Positions 8,249-19,211 of a stretch of DNA of 64,000 bases are shown in pieces. Both the position numbers and the translations under genes were made by a program. The notes under the pieces were generated by a model. The model had not been told where the DNA came from. It made no database searches and saw nothing but the letters and a program-made list of their open reading frames with translations. Source of the DNA: Alienimonas californiensis (GTDB taxonomy: Bacteria; Planctomycetota; Planctomycetia; Planctomycetales; Planctomycetaceae). Location of the stretch: assembly GCF_007743815.1 (NCBI RefSeq), contig NZ_CP036265.1, forward strand, positions 5,029,823 to 5,093,822, read 5' to 3'. Every line of letters starts with the position of its first letter. Position 1 is the stretch's first letter.

Positions 8249-9340
8249 ATGCCCGCCCCGCCCGCTTCCTTGCTGGACCTCGACGCCGACGGGCTGACGG
8301 CGTGGCTGGCCGAGCGCGGCGAGAAGCCGTTTCGCGCCAAGCAGATTCGCAAGGCCGTCTTCGACGGCCGTGCGGAATCGCTGGCGGACGTCACCACCCT
8401 GCCCGCCGCCCTGCGGGAACGACTGACGACGGAGCTGCCCCTGTTCACCGGGGAGCCGGTCCGGCATCAGGTGGCGCAGGATCGCACCGAGAAACTGCTC
8501 CTCCGCTTCGCCGACCCCAGCGGCAAGACGCCGGCCCACCACGTCGAATGCGTGTTGATGCGGGAGACGGGGCGGCGGACGGTCTGCATTAGTACGCAGG
8601 TCGGCTGCGCGATGGGCTGCGTGTTCTGCGCCAGTGGCATCGGCGGGGTGAAGCGGGACCTCACGCGGGGCGAGATCCTCGAACAGGTGCTGCGACTCGA
8701 CCGCTTGCTGCCGCCGGCCGAGCAGGCCGGGGGGCGGATCACCAACGTCGTCGTCATGGGCATCGGCGAGCCGCTGGCGAACCTGCGGAACCTGACCGGC
8801 GTGCTGGAGGAACTGACCGCCCCGGACGGCTTCGGCCTCTCGCCGCGGCGAATCACCGTCTCCACCGTCGGCCTGCCGGCCCAGATGCGGAAATTCGCGG
8901 AACTGGGCAAGCCGTATAAGCTGGCCGTCTCGCTGCACGCCCCGAACGACGAGCTGCGGAGCGAGATCGTCCCGATCAATCGCAAGACCGGCCTGCAGGC
9001 CGTGCTGGAGGCGGCGGACGATTACTTCGCCGCGACCGGCCGCCGGGTGACCTACGAATACGTGCTGCTGGCCGGCGTGAACGACGAGCCGCATCACGCC
9101 GCGGAGCTGGCGGAGCTGCTCGCCGGTCGCACGGCCCACGTCAATCTCATCCCGATGAACGACGTGGCGGAACTGGACTTCGCCGCTCCCGGCAGCCCCG
9201 CGACCGGGCGGTTCGCGGCGATCCTCAACGACGCCGGCGTGCCGGCGACGGTGCGGAAGCGCAAAGGGGCGGATATCGACGCCGCCTGCGGCCAACTGCG
9301 GCGGGTCGCGGAACGCGAGCCGGTCCCGCTGACGCTCTGA
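8249..9340 (+). CDS. rlmN: Dual-specificity 23S rRNA/tRNA adenine C2-methyltransferase RlmN
   Basis: 363 aa. Radical SAM enzyme that methylates C2 of A2503 in 23S rRNA and A37 in tRNA. The cluster motif is CAMGCVFC, preceded by VCISTQVG. Other family motifs are GIGGVKRDLTRGEI, VVMGIGEPLANL, ITVSTVGL, AVSLHAPND and VLLAGVND. The N-terminal EKPFRAKQIRKAVFDG segment is typical. A longer start at 8168 would add 27 poorly conserved residues; the TACACT hexamer 6 nt before 8249 argues for the shorter form. Confidence 0.94.
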   Translation: MPAPPASLLDLDADGLTAWLAERGEKPFRAKQIRKAVFDGRAESLADVTTLPAALRERLTTELPLFTGEPVRHQVAQDRTEKLLLRFADPSGKTPAHHVECVLMRETGRRTVCISTQVGCAMGCVFCASGIGGVKRDLTRGEILEQVLRLDRLLPPAEQAGGRITNVVVMGIGEPLANLRNLTGVLEELTAPDGFGLSPRRITVSTVGLPAQMRKFAELGKPYKLAVSLHAPNDELRSEIVPINRKTGLQAVLEAADDYFAATGRRVTYEYVLLAGVNDEPHHAAELAELLAGRTAHVNLIPMNDVAELDFAAPGSPATGRFAAILNDAGVPATVRKRKGADIDAACGQLRRVAEREPVPLTL

Positions 9341-9448
9341 AACCGGGGCGGGTTAGAGCATTGAGGCGACCCGGCACTGCAAACCCGGACGGCGCCGCTA
9401 TCCTCTGTCGCGCTCCCCTTCCCCCTGCCGACCTCTCCCACGGCCCCG

Positions 9449-10978
9449 ATGAGCGACGAGAACGACGGACCCGACACCCCCGCCGAAGTGGAGCGGCGAC
9501 AGGAGCACGGCGCCGGCCTGGCAGACATCACCCCCAAGTTCGCGGGCAGCGGCAAAGGCTTCGCCACCGGCGTGGAGGACCGGGACGACCGCGACTTCGA
9601 CGTCGTGGTGATCGGCACCGGCCCGGGCGGCGAGGGTGCCGCCATGCAGGCGGTGAAGCTCGGGAAACGCGTGGCCGTCTGCGAGAAGTACGCCCGCGTC
9701 GGCGGTGGTTGCACGCACTGGGGCACCATCCCCAGCAAGGCCCTGCGGTACGCGATCAATCAGGTGACCGAAGCGGCCCAGATGCCGGTCGTGCGGAACT
9801 CCTGCGGCAGCATCACCGCCTCCTTCCCCGAACTGCGGGCCAGCGCCGCGGGCGTGATCGACCGCCAGGTGGCGATGCGGCGGACGTTTTACGACCGCAA
9901 CGCCGTCACGCTGCTCGCGGGGCACGCCCGCTTCACCGGGATGCACGAGTTCGCCGTCACCAGCGAGAACGGCCACGAGACCCGGTACACGTCGGACGCC
10001 TTCGTGCTCGCAGTGGGCAGTCGCCCGTTCCGCCCGGAGAACATCGACTTCTCCCACCCGCGGATCTTCGACAGCGACACGATCCTGTCGCTCGGAGAGA
10101 CGCCGATGAGCATCACGATCTACGGCGCCGGGGTCATCGGCTGCGAGTACGCCAGCATGTTCCGGAACCTCGGCTGCAAGGTGAACCTCGTCAACACCCG
10201 GGACAAGCTGCTGGAGTTTCTCGACGACGAGATCATCGACGCCCTCGCCTACCACCTCCGCGATCGCGGCGTGGTGATCCGGCACCGGGAGTCGATCGAA
10301 CACGCGGAAGGCCGCGACGACGGCGTCGTGCTGCACCTGAAAAGCGGCAAGAAACTGAAGTCCGACATTCTGCTGTGGGCCGCCGGCCGGAGCGGCAACA
10401 CGGAGTCGCTGGGGCTGGACCAACTGGAGATCGAGCCGAACCGCCGCGGCCAGATTGAGGTGGACGAGAACCTGCGGACCAAGCACAAGCACGTCTATGC
10501 GGTCGGCGACGTGATCGGCTACCCGTCGCTGGCCAGCGCCGCCTACGCGCAAGGCCGCTACGCCTCCATGCACCTGATCGAGGGTCGCGAGGACCGCACT
10601 TCGCTGAAGGACATTCCGACGGGCATCTACACCTCCCCAGAGATCAGCAGCGTCGGCCAGACAGAGCGGGAACTGACGGAGGCGAACGTGCCGTACGAGG
10701 TCGGCCAGAGCATGTTCAAACATCTCGCCCGGGCCCAGATCGCCGGCACGCCGGTGGGGATGCTCAAACTCCTGTTTCACCGGGAGACGCGGGAGATCCT
10801 CGGCATCCACTGCTTCGGCCGCAGCGCCAGCGAGATCGTGCACATCGGGCAGGCGATCATGGCTCAGCCGAAGGGCCGCAACACGATCGACTACTTCGTG
10901 AACACGACCTTCAACTACCCCACCATGGCGGAGGCGTACCGGGTGGCGGCGTTGAACGGCTACAACCGGCTGTTCTGA
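9449..10978 (+). CDS. sthA: Soluble (Si-specific) pyridine nucleotide transhydrogenase
   Basis: 509 aa flavoprotein of the disulfide-reductase superfamily that transfers hydride between NADPH and NAD+. The FAD-binding motif is [17 protein letters not shown] and the second Rossmann motif is [17 protein letters not shown]. The usual redox CxxxxC is replaced by [16 protein letters not shown] with a single Cys, which is the hallmark of SthA rather than a lipoamide or glutathione reductase. The C-terminal dimer domain contains [10 protein letters not shown] and [16 protein letters not shown]. About 48 residues precede the FAD domain, longer than the enterobacterial protein. ATG 9449 is the first in the frame after the rlmN intergenic region. 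Confidence 0.93.
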   Translation: MSDENDGPDTPAEVERRQEHGAGLADITPKFAGSGKGFATGVEDRDDRDFDVVVIGTGPGGEGAAMQAVKLGKRVAVCEKYARVGGGCTHWGTIPSKALRYAINQVTEAAQMPVVRNSCGSITASFPELRASAAGVIDRQVAMRRTFYDRNAVTLLAGHARFTGMHEFAVTSENGHETRYTSDAFVLAVGSRPFRPENIDFSHPRIFDSDTILSLGETPMSITIYGAGVIGCEYASMFRNLGCKVNLVNTRDKLLEFLDDEIIDALAYHLRDRGVVIRHRESIEHAEGRDDGVVLHLKSGKKLKSDILLWAAGRSGNTESLGLDQLEIEPNRRGQIEVDENLRTKHKHVYAVGDVIGYPSLASAAYAQGRYASMHLIEGREDRTSLKDIPTGIYTSPEISSVGQTERELTEANVPYEVGQSMFKHLARAQIAGTPVGMLKLLFHRETREILGIHCFGRSASEIVHIGQAIMAQPKGRNTIDYFVNTTFNYPTMAEAYRVAALNGYNRLF

Positions 10979-11043
10979 ACGGTCCCCGCCGGCCGACAAC
11001 TGCTGCCGATCTGACAGGCCGTCCGCGGACGCTGCGAACTGCG

Positions 11044-11063
11044 GAGACGGAACTCTCCGTCTC
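11044..11063 (+). other. 8-bp hairpin between sthA and groES
   Basis: GAGACGGA (11044-11051), a 4-nt loop and TCCGTCTC (11056-11063) form a perfect stem 66 nt after the sthA stop. It has no T run, so termination is only possible, not shown. It sits upstream of the probable groES promoter. Confidence 0.35.
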
Positions 11064-11154
11064 GCATGCGGTTAGGAGAGGACGCGGCGGCTTGGTACGG
11101 CGTTCGCTACTCGTTGGAAATACGCACCGGCCCAGCCGGTCTGTCCGTTTCCCG

Positions 11155-11160
11155 TAGTAT
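11155..11160 (+). promoter_or_regulatory. Candidate -10 (TAGTAT) for groES
   Basis: TAGTAT lies 19 nt before the groES ATG in an otherwise GC-rich leader. No convincing -35 is visible. The CIRCE operator (TTAGCACTC, 9-nt spacer, GAGTGCTAA) is absent from the 201-bp sthA-groES gap, so HrcA control is not supported here. Confidence 0.3.
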
Positions 11161-11179
11161 CTCCGAGTTCCGAACACCG

Positions 11180-13178
<1,999 letters not shown>

Positions 13179-13240
13179 GCCGCGACTGGTCCGCGGACTC
13201 GTTGCGAGCCGTCCCCGAGACGGGATCGCAGGTTCAGGAA

Positions 13241-13270
13241 GCCCCCGGCGGAAACGCCGGGGGCTTTTTT
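13241..13270 (+). terminator. Intrinsic terminator of the groESL operon
   Basis: GCCCCCGGCG (13241-13250), tetraloop GAAA, CGCCGGGGGC (13255-13264), then six Ts. This is a perfect 10-bp GC stem with a U tract 63 nt after the groEL stop, the clearest rho-independent terminator in the window. Confidence 0.93.
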
Positions 13271-13380
13271 CTTGTCCGGTCTGCGGCGGACGAAACGGGA
13301 GCGGTCGATTCTACCTCCTCCCCCGCCCCGTTAGACTCCGCCGCCTCTCGCCCGCTTCGCTTCGAACCGACCTCGATCTC

Positions 13381-14595
13381 ATGCCCGCCTGCGTGCTCGC
13401 CTATTCCGGCGGTCTGGACACCTCCGTCATCCTCGGCTGGTTGCAGGACGAAGGCTGGGACGTGCACTGCGTCTACGTGGATATCGGCCAACCCGGCGAG
13501 GACAAGCAGGCGATCCTCAAGAAGGCCCAGGACTGCGGCGCCAAAAGCGCCCGCATCGTCGACGTCACGGAGGAACTCTGCCGGGACTTCGCCTTCCCCG
13601 TGCTCAAGGCCGGGGCGAAATACGAGAGCATCTACCTGCTGGGCACCAGCATCGCCCGGCCGCTGATCAGCAAGGTGATGTTGCAGGTCGCCCGGGAAGT
13701 CGGCGCCACGGCGTACGCCCACGGGGCGACCGGCAAGGGCAACGACCAGTGCCGCTTCCAGCTCGCCGCCGAGGCGCTGGACCCCACGGTCCAGATGATC
13801 GCCCCCTGGCGGATCAAAGCCTTCCGCGATCGCTTCCCCGGCCGCACCGAGCTGATCGCCTACTGCGAGGAAAAGGGCATCCCGGTCAAAGCGACCAGTG
13901 CCAAGCCCTACAGCAGCGACGAGAACTGCCTACACGTCTCCTACGAAGCCGGCGATCTGGAGGACCTCTCCGTGGCCGGCGTGGACGTGGTCGACTTCAC
14001 GATGGGCGTCTCCCCGCAGGAGGCCCCGGACAAGCTGGAGGAGGTCACCGTCGGCTTCGAGAAGGGCGTGCCCGTCTCCATCAACGGACAGAAACTCGAC
14101 GCCAAGGACCTCGTGGAGAAGGCGAACGAGTTGGCCGGTCGCAACGGCGTCGGCCGGATTGACATGGTCGAGAACCGCTTCGTCGGCATGAAGAGCCGCG
14201 GCGTCTACGAGGCTCCCGGCATGACGCTGCTCTACGAGGCCCACCGCATGCTGGAGGAGCTGACCCTCGACCGGGACCTGATGCACCTCCGCGATCAACT
14301 CTCGCCGATCGTCGCGGAGATGGTCTACTACGGACTGTGGTACACGCCGAAGCTGGACGCCCTGTTCGCCTTCACGGACAAGGCCCAGGAGCCCGTCACC
14401 GGCGAGGTGACGCTCGGCATGTATAAGGGGAACCTGTCGGCCCGCCGGCGCTCCTCGCCGAACAGCCTATACGACGCGGAGATCGCGTCGATGGAGGGCG
14501 GCGGCAGCTACGACCAGGACGACGCCACCGGCTTCCTGCGGATCACCGGCCTGCCCAGCCGCGTGCAGGGCACGGTCACGCCGCGCAGTTACTGA
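13381..14595 (+). CDS. argG: Argininosuccinate synthase
   Basis: 404 aa, normal length. It condenses citrulline and aspartate with ATP in arginine biosynthesis. The N-type ATP pyrophosphatase loop is LAYSGGLDTSVIL at the N-terminus. Other signatures are YLLGTSIARPLI, AHGATGKGNDQCRFQ, AKPYSSDENCLHVSYE, IDMVENRFVGMKSRGVYE and TLGMYKGNLS. ATG 13381 begins right at the first strand. It sits alone between the groEL terminator and the SLC13 transporter, with no other arg gene adjacent. Confidence 0.96.
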   Translation: MPACVLAYSGGLDTSVILGWLQDEGWDVHCVYVDIGQPGEDKQAILKKAQDCGAKSARIVDVTEELCRDFAFPVLKAGAKYESIYLLGTSIARPLISKVMLQVAREVGATAYAHGATGKGNDQCRFQLAAEALDPTVQMIAPWRIKAFRDRFPGRTELIAYCEEKGIPVKATSAKPYSSDENCLHVSYEAGDLEDLSVAGVDVVDFTMGVSPQEAPDKLEEVTVGFEKGVPVSINGQKLDAKDLVEKANELAGRNGVGRIDMVENRFVGMKSRGVYEAPGMTLLYEAHRMLEELTLDRDLMHLRDQLSPIVAEMVYYGLWYTPKLDALFAFTDKAQEPVTGEVTLGMYKGNLSARRRSSPNSLYDAEIASMEGGGSYDQDDATGFLRITGLPSRVQGTVTPRSY

Positions 14596-14690
14596 GTCCC
14601 CCCGCGGCGCCGCGGCTCCCGCGGCGTCGGCCCCTTCCCTGCCCCGCCTGCGAAACGCGGCGGGCTCGCGTTTGAACGGATCGCTGCGGG

Positions 14691-16469
14691 ATGGGCGCCG
14701 ACGCCTGGATCACCCTCGCCGTGGTGGCGGCGCTGTTCGTCAGCCTGCTGAAGAACTGGGCTCCGCCGGACGTGTTATTCCTCGGGGCCGGCGCCGGGCT
14801 GGCCGTACTCGGCGTGATCTCGCCCGCGGAGGCGTTCGCCGGGTTCTCCAATGCGGGGATGCTGACGGTCGCCGCCCTGTTCGTCGTGGTGGCGGGCCTG
14901 CGGGAGACGGGGGTGCTGGACTACGTCGGCCATCATGTGCTCGGCGCCGCCCGCACCGAACGCAGCGCTCTGGCTCGACTGGCGGCGGCGGTGCTGCCGA
15001 TGTCGGCGTTCCTCAATAACACGCCGATCGTGGCGATGTTCGTCCCGGTCGTAATCGACTGGGGCCGGCGGCATCAGGTTTCGCCGAGCAAGCTGCTGAT
15101 TCCGCTGTCGTTCTTCGCCATCCTGGGCGGCACCTGCACGCTGATCGGAACCTCGACGAACCTCGTCGTCAATGGCCTGATGGTCGACGCCGGCCTGCGG
15201 GGCATGAGCCTGTTCGAGATCGGCGCCGTGGGGCTGCCGTACGCGATCGTCGGGCTGGGCTACCTGTTTTTCTTCGGCGGCACGTTGTTACCGGAGCGGA
15301 AAGAACTGCTGGAGCAGTTGGAGGACGCCCGCCGCGAGTATCTCGCGGAGATGGCGGTGCAGCCGGGATGCCGGCTGGTCGGGAAAACGGTCGAGCAGGC
15401 CGGGCTCCGCCAGCTGCATGGGCTGTTCCTCATCGAGATCGACCGCGCCGGCGAGACCGTCGCCCCGGTCGGCCCGGACGACGCGATCCACGAGGGCGAC
15501 CGGCTGACGTTCGCCGGGGTCGTCGGGAGCATTATCGATTTGGAGAAGATTCCCGGGCTCGTCCCGGTCGCCGACCCGGACTACGAGGTGCTCCCGAGTC
15601 GTCAGCGGAGCCGCCGGCTGTGCGAGGCGGTGGTGTCCGATAGTTCCCCGCTGATCGGCAAATCGATCCGCGACGCGGACTTCCGCGGCACCTACGGGGC
15701 GGCGGTCGTCGCTGTGCACCGGGCCGGCAAACGGGTCGAGCGGAAGATCGGCGACATCGTGCTTCGCCCCGGCGACGCCCTGTTGTTGCAGGTTCGGCCG
15801 CACTTTCTGCGGGCGTACCGTCACAGCCCGGCGTTCTATCTCGTCAGCGGCGTCGACGATTGGCGCCCGGTCCGGCGGGACCGCATGTGGCTCTCGCTGG
15901 GCCTGTTCGCGGGACTGCTGGTCCTGATGACCACCGGCGCGGTGCCGATCCTGTTGACCGCCGTGCTGACCGCGGTGCTGATGGTCGCCCTCGGCTGCAT
16001 CTCGTCCGGGGACGCCCGCCGCAGTATCGAATGGCAGGTGCTGATTACGATCGCCGCGGCCTTCGGCGTGGGCTCCGCCCTCGAAAACTCCGGCGCCGCC
16101 GCCGCCGTGGCCACAGAGCTGGTAGAGGCCACCAGGCCCTGGGGGCCGGTCGCGGCGCTGGCGACGATCTACGTCCTCGGTTCGATCATCACGGAATTGA
16201 TCACCAATAACGCCGCGGCGGTGCTGATGTTCCCCTTCTGCCTGGAGACCGCCAAGCAATACGAGGCCGACCCCATGCCGTTCCTCGTCGCCCTGATGCT
16301 CTCGGCGTCCGCCAGCTTTATGACGCCGATCGGCTACCAGACGAACATGATGATCTACGGTCCCGGCGGCTATCGCTTCGGCGACTTCCTCAAGATCGGC
16401 GCCCCGCTGAATCTGCTGTTGGGGGCCGTGGCGCTTGTGCTGATCCCCTGGATCTGGCCGTTCCGCTGA
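14691..16469 (+). CDS. SLC13/DASS-family permease with two RCK-C domains
   Basis: 592 aa inner-membrane transporter. Roughly five or six membrane helices (1-200) and five or six more (about 400-590) flank two soluble TrkA-C (RCK-C) domains at about 215-285 and 305-375. Family signature elements are MSAFLNNTPIVAMFVPV in the first half and TELITNNAAAVLMFP plus FMTPIGYQTNMM in the second, the paired NTP/NAA re-entrant motifs. Such proteins carry sulfate, dicarboxylates or similar anions with Na+ or H+; the substrate is not determinable here. ATG 14691 follows argG by 95 bp. Confidence 0.88.
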   Translation: MGADAWITLAVVAALFVSLLKNWAPPDVLFLGAGAGLAVLGVISPAEAFAGFSNAGMLTVAALFVVVAGLRETGVLDYVGHHVLGAARTERSALARLAAAVLPMSAFLNNTPIVAMFVPVVIDWGRRHQVSPSKLLIPLSFFAILGGTCTLIGTSTNLVVNGLMVDAGLRGMSLFEIGAVGLPYAIVGLGYLFFFGGTLLPERKELLEQLEDARREYLAEMAVQPGCRLVGKTVEQAGLRQLHGLFLIEIDRAGETVAPVGPDDAIHEGDRLTFAGVVGSIIDLEKIPGLVPVADPDYEVLPSRQRSRRLCEAVVSDSSPLIGKSIRDADFRGTYGAAVVAVHRAGKRVERKIGDIVLRPGDALLLQVRPHFLRAYRHSPAFYLVSGVDDWRPVRRDRMWLSLGLFAGLLVLMTTGAVPILLTAVLTAVLMVALGCISSGDARRSIEWQVLITIAAAFGVGSALENSGAAAAVATELVEATRPWGPVAALATIYVLGSIITELITNNAAAVLMFPFCLETAKQYEADPMPFLVALMLSASASFMTPIGYQTNMMIYGPGGYRFGDFLKIGAPLNLLLGAVALVLIPWIWPFR

Positions 16470-16530
16470 CGCCGTGACGCCCGGACCGTCCCATTTCGGC
16501 GACGGCCCCCGACGCCGCGGGCCGTCGGCC

Positions 16531-16536
16531 TAGGAT
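16531..16536 (+). promoter_or_regulatory. Candidate -10 hexamer (TAGGAT) 6 nt before phosphatase ATG
   Basis: TAGGAT, spacer GGCGGC, then ATG 16543. The geometry matches the other leaderless-type starts in this window, and there is no Shine-Dalgarno. Confidence 0.45.
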
Positions 16537-16542
16537 GGCGGC

Positions 16543-17244
16543 ATGTCTCGCTACTTCGCCGTCTCCGACGTTCACGGCTGTGACGTCGCCCTGGAAACGC
16601 TGCTCACGTCGCTCGATCTGCGACAGGGCGACGGCCTCGTCCAGTTGGGCGACCTGTGCGATCGCGGCCCAGACACCGCCCGGGTTCTCGACCTGCTGAT
16701 CGCGTTGGGCGAAGAGATCGACCTGCGGGTGATCCTCGGCAACCACGACGAGATGTTCCTCGGGGCGCTGGGCCGGCCGGGGTTCCGGGACGTCGGCCCG
16801 AACTGGCTGGCGTTCGGCGGCCGGGAGACGCTGAACAGCTACGGCGGCAGGCCGCAGGACGTCCCCGAGGACCACATCCGATTCCTCGAGAGCGCCGCCG
16901 GGCTGGTCGAACGGGGCCGCGACGTCTTCGTGCACGCCCTGATCGACCCGGCCCTGCCGCTGTCGGAACAGCCCCCGGAGGCGCTCCGCTGGGAGAAGCT
17001 GACCTACGAGGAGCCGCCCCCTGCGGAGGGCCGACGGGTCGTGTGCGGGCACACCGCCCAGTCTTCCGGCGAGCCCCGCGTCTGGCCGGGGTGGTGCTGC
17101 ATCGACACCAAGGTTTACGCCGCGGACGGCTGGCTCACGGCGCTGGAAGTCGGCGGGGACGGCGGGGACCGAATCTGGCAGGCGAACCAACGGGGGGACG
17201 CCCGGGGGCCGTTCGATTTGGCGAGGTTCGAGGACCGCGGGTAG
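16543..17244 (+). CDS. PPP-type Ser/Thr phosphatase / metallophosphoesterase
   Basis: 233 aa cytoplasmic two-metal phosphoesterase, similar to bacterial PrpA/PrpB-like enzymes. All metal motifs are present in order: FAVSDVHGC, LVQLGDLCDRGPDT, VILGNHDEM, the histidine of FVHALID and VVCGHTAQ. The ending DTKVYAADGWLTALEV is also typical. It may reverse protein phosphorylation (planctomycetes carry many Hanks kinases, one at the start of this window) or act on Ap4A; the sequence does not decide. A leaderless-type promoter precedes ATG 16543. Confidence 0.88.
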   Translation: MSRYFAVSDVHGCDVALETLLTSLDLRQGDGLVQLGDLCDRGPDTARVLDLLIALGEEIDLRVILGNHDEMFLGALGRPGFRDVGPNWLAFGGRETLNSYGGRPQDVPEDHIRFLESAAGLVERGRDVFVHALIDPALPLSEQPPEALRWEKLTYEEPPPAEGRRVVCGHTAQSSGEPRVWPGWCCIDTKVYAADGWLTALEVGGDGGDRIWQANQRGDARGPFDLARFEDRG

Positions 17245-17303
17245 GGTTCCCGCCCCGGCCTCGAGCGCCGGCCCCCGCCCGCCCCTCCTGTCCGGCCCCC
17301 GCA

Positions 17304-17672
17304 ATGCCCCGCCTAATTGCGACGCCCAGCCTCGTCGAGGCCGCCGGCACGCCGCCCAAGCGCATCGAGGAATTCGTCGGTCGCGTCAACAGCGGGACCG
17401 ACGCGCTTTCCATCGCCCGAATGACCAGCCCGTTCGGGTGGAGCGAGCCCGGCCAGCGGCCGGACTTCGACGAGTACACCGTCGTGCTCACCGGCATCCT
17501 GCGGGTCGAAACCGCGGACGGCGACCCGCTGGACGTCGCCGCCGGTCAGGCGGTGCACGTCGCCGCGGGCGAGTGGGTGCGCTACAGCACGCCCCACGAC
17601 GGCGGGGCGACTTACATTGCCGTCTGCACCCCCGCCTTCTCCCCCGACACCGTTCACCGCGACGCCGCATGA
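17304..17672 (+). CDS. Cupin-domain protein
   Basis: 122 aa, single small beta-barrel. The cupin motifs are recognisable but degenerate: PDFDEYTVVLTGILRVETADG (motif 1 without a full His set) and LDVAAGQAVHVAAGEWVRYSTP (motif 2). Metal binding is therefore uncertain. Its ATGA overlaps the start of dapB, so the two are co-translated. A link to lysine/diaminopimelate metabolism is inference from this overlap only. Confidence 0.75.
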   Translation: MPRLIATPSLVEAAGTPPKRIEEFVGRVNSGTDALSIARMTSPFGWSEPGQRPDFDEYTVVLTGILRVETADGDPLDVAAGQAVHVAAGEWVRYSTPHDGGATYIAVCTPAFSPDTVHRDAA

Positions 17673-18478
17673 CTTCCCCCCCGCTGAGAATCGCCGTCCA
17701 CGGGGCCTCCGGGCGGATGGGCCGCCGGGTCGTCGCCGGCGTGATGGCCGCCGAGAACGTGACGCTCGCCGCTGCGTTGGATCACTCGGACTCCCCGCAC
17801 CTCGGCGTGGACGCCGGTGAGTTGGCGGGCGAAGGCCCGGCGGGGGTGCCGATCACGGAGCGGTTCGGCGACGCCCAATGCGACGCGGTGATCGACTTCT
17901 CTACGCCGGACGGACTGATCGGCGTCCTCACTTCTTGCGTAAAGCGGAACCTGCCGATCGCGGTGGCGACCACGGGGCTCTCCGACAGTCAGATGGACGC
18001 CGTGCGGACCGCGGCGGAGAGCGTGCCGATCGTGTTCGCCCCGAGTTTCAGCACGGCGGTGAACGTCGCCATGCGGCTGACGGCGATCGCCGCCGCGGCG
18101 CTGAAGGACGTGCCCGGCGGGGCGGACGTGGAGATCGTCGAACGCCACCACCGCTACAAGGAGGACGCCCCCAGCGGCACGGCGCTGCGGTTCGCGGAGA
18201 TCGTGCGCGGAGTGATGGGGCAGGACGAGTTCGCCCACGGCCGCAGCGGTCGCCCCGGCGCCCGCCCGCACGGCGAGATCGGCCTGCACGCGGTGCGGGA
18301 GGGGGACAACGTGGGCGAGCATTCGATCCTGTTCGGCATGCTCGGGGAGACGTTGGAGATCGCGGTCCGCGGCCGCACCCGGGACAGCTACGCCAACGGT
18401 TCGATCGCGGCGGCCCGGTGGGCGGTCGGCCGGCCGCCGGGGCTTTACGGGATGGACGAGGTGCTCGGGCTCAAGTGA
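17669..18478 (+). CDS. dapB: 4-hydroxy-tetrahydrodipicolinate reductase
   Basis: 269 aa, typical DapB size. NAD(P)H-dependent step in the diaminopimelate/lysine pathway, relevant to the peptidoglycan found in planctomycetes. Nucleotide-binding motif AVHGASGRMGRRV is at the N-terminus and VIDFSTPDG follows. The catalytic motif ERHHRYKEDAPSGTAL contains the conserved His pair and Lys, and GEIGLHAVREGDNVGEHSILF is also a family segment. ATG 17669 overlaps the cupin stop by 4 nt. Confidence 0.95.
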   Translation: MTSPPLRIAVHGASGRMGRRVVAGVMAAENVTLAAALDHSDSPHLGVDAGELAGEGPAGVPITERFGDAQCDAVIDFSTPDGLIGVLTSCVKRNLPIAVATTGLSDSQMDAVRTAAESVPIVFAPSFSTAVNVAMRLTAIAAAALKDVPGGADVEIVERHHRYKEDAPSGTALRFAEIVRGVMGQDEFAHGRSGRPGARPHGEIGLHAVREGDNVGEHSILFGMLGETLEIAVRGRTRDSYANGSIAAARWAVGRPPGLYGMDEVLGLK

Positions 18479-18532
18479 TCGGGGCGGTCGCGCCGATGCT
18501 GCCGAGTGTTCCCCCCCGCCCACGGCTCGCGC

Positions 18533-19078
18533 ATGGACGCCCCCGCCGCACGCCCCGCCCTCTTTCGGTTCGAGCGTCTCGCGTCGCCCGCCGCGGAGGA
18601 GCTGCGCGCCGCGCCGCCCGCCGGACCGGCGCTGCGGCGGAACCCCCGCGCCGCCTCGGCGTGGCGGGGGCCGGTGCTGGCCTGCGGGGTGACGATCGCC
18701 GCCACCGCTGGCCTCGCCTACGCCGTGCTCGCCCCGGAGGACGGCCGCCGGCACAAAGCGGCGGTCCCGGCCAGGACTGACGCCGGCGTGATTCTGATCT
18801 CCGCCGAGGACGCCGCGGCGGAACTCTCCGCCGCCCCCGACGAGTCGGCGTCGGCGGACGTCGCGGCCCCGCCGGTGGTCACGGCGTTGCACCTGTGGGA
18901 CGGCCGCCCGATCCGGGCCGTGCCGACCGACACCCTGCCGGAAGCGTTCGACGCCGCCGGCGGCCGGATCCCCCCGGACGGCGTCATTCGCGCCGGCGGC
19001 GCAGGGGGCGAGGCGCCGTCCTCCCACGCGGGGGCCGTGGCCCCCGCAGTTTGGCTGACCGGCGAGATCGCCGAGTAA
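18533..19078 (+). CDS. Hypothetical single-pass membrane protein
   Basis: 181 aa from ATG 18533. An N-terminal basic/Ala-Pro-rich segment of about 45 residues precedes one membrane helix, GPVLACGVTIAATAGLAYAVLA. An approximately 110-residue domain with VVTALHLWDGRPIRAVP follows, ending PAVWLTGEIAE. No family recognised. It follows dapB by 54 bp on the same strand and may be cotranscribed. Confidence 0.55.
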   Translation: MDAPAARPALFRFERLASPAAEELRAAPPAGPALRRNPRAASAWRGPVLACGVTIAATAGLAYAVLAPEDGRRHKAAVPARTDAGVILISAEDAAAELSAAPDESASADVAAPPVVTALHLWDGRPIRAVPTDTLPEAFDAAGGRIPPDGVIRAGGAGGEAPSSHAGAVAPAVWLTGEIAE

Positions 19079-19211
19079 CGCGGCTCCCCGGCGCGAAGCG
19101 GGCGGCGGTGCGGTTGTCGGCAGATCGCGGGGGGACCATCATCGCGCCGCCCGACGGTTGCGCGATTCGTGACGGGGCTCCCCCCGGTCCGACTTCTTTG
19201 AGCGTGCGGCG

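Noticed and set aside
10979-11179. CIRCE/HrcA operator before groES
   Set aside because: Searched for TTAGCACTC and GAGTGCTAA on both strands; not present.
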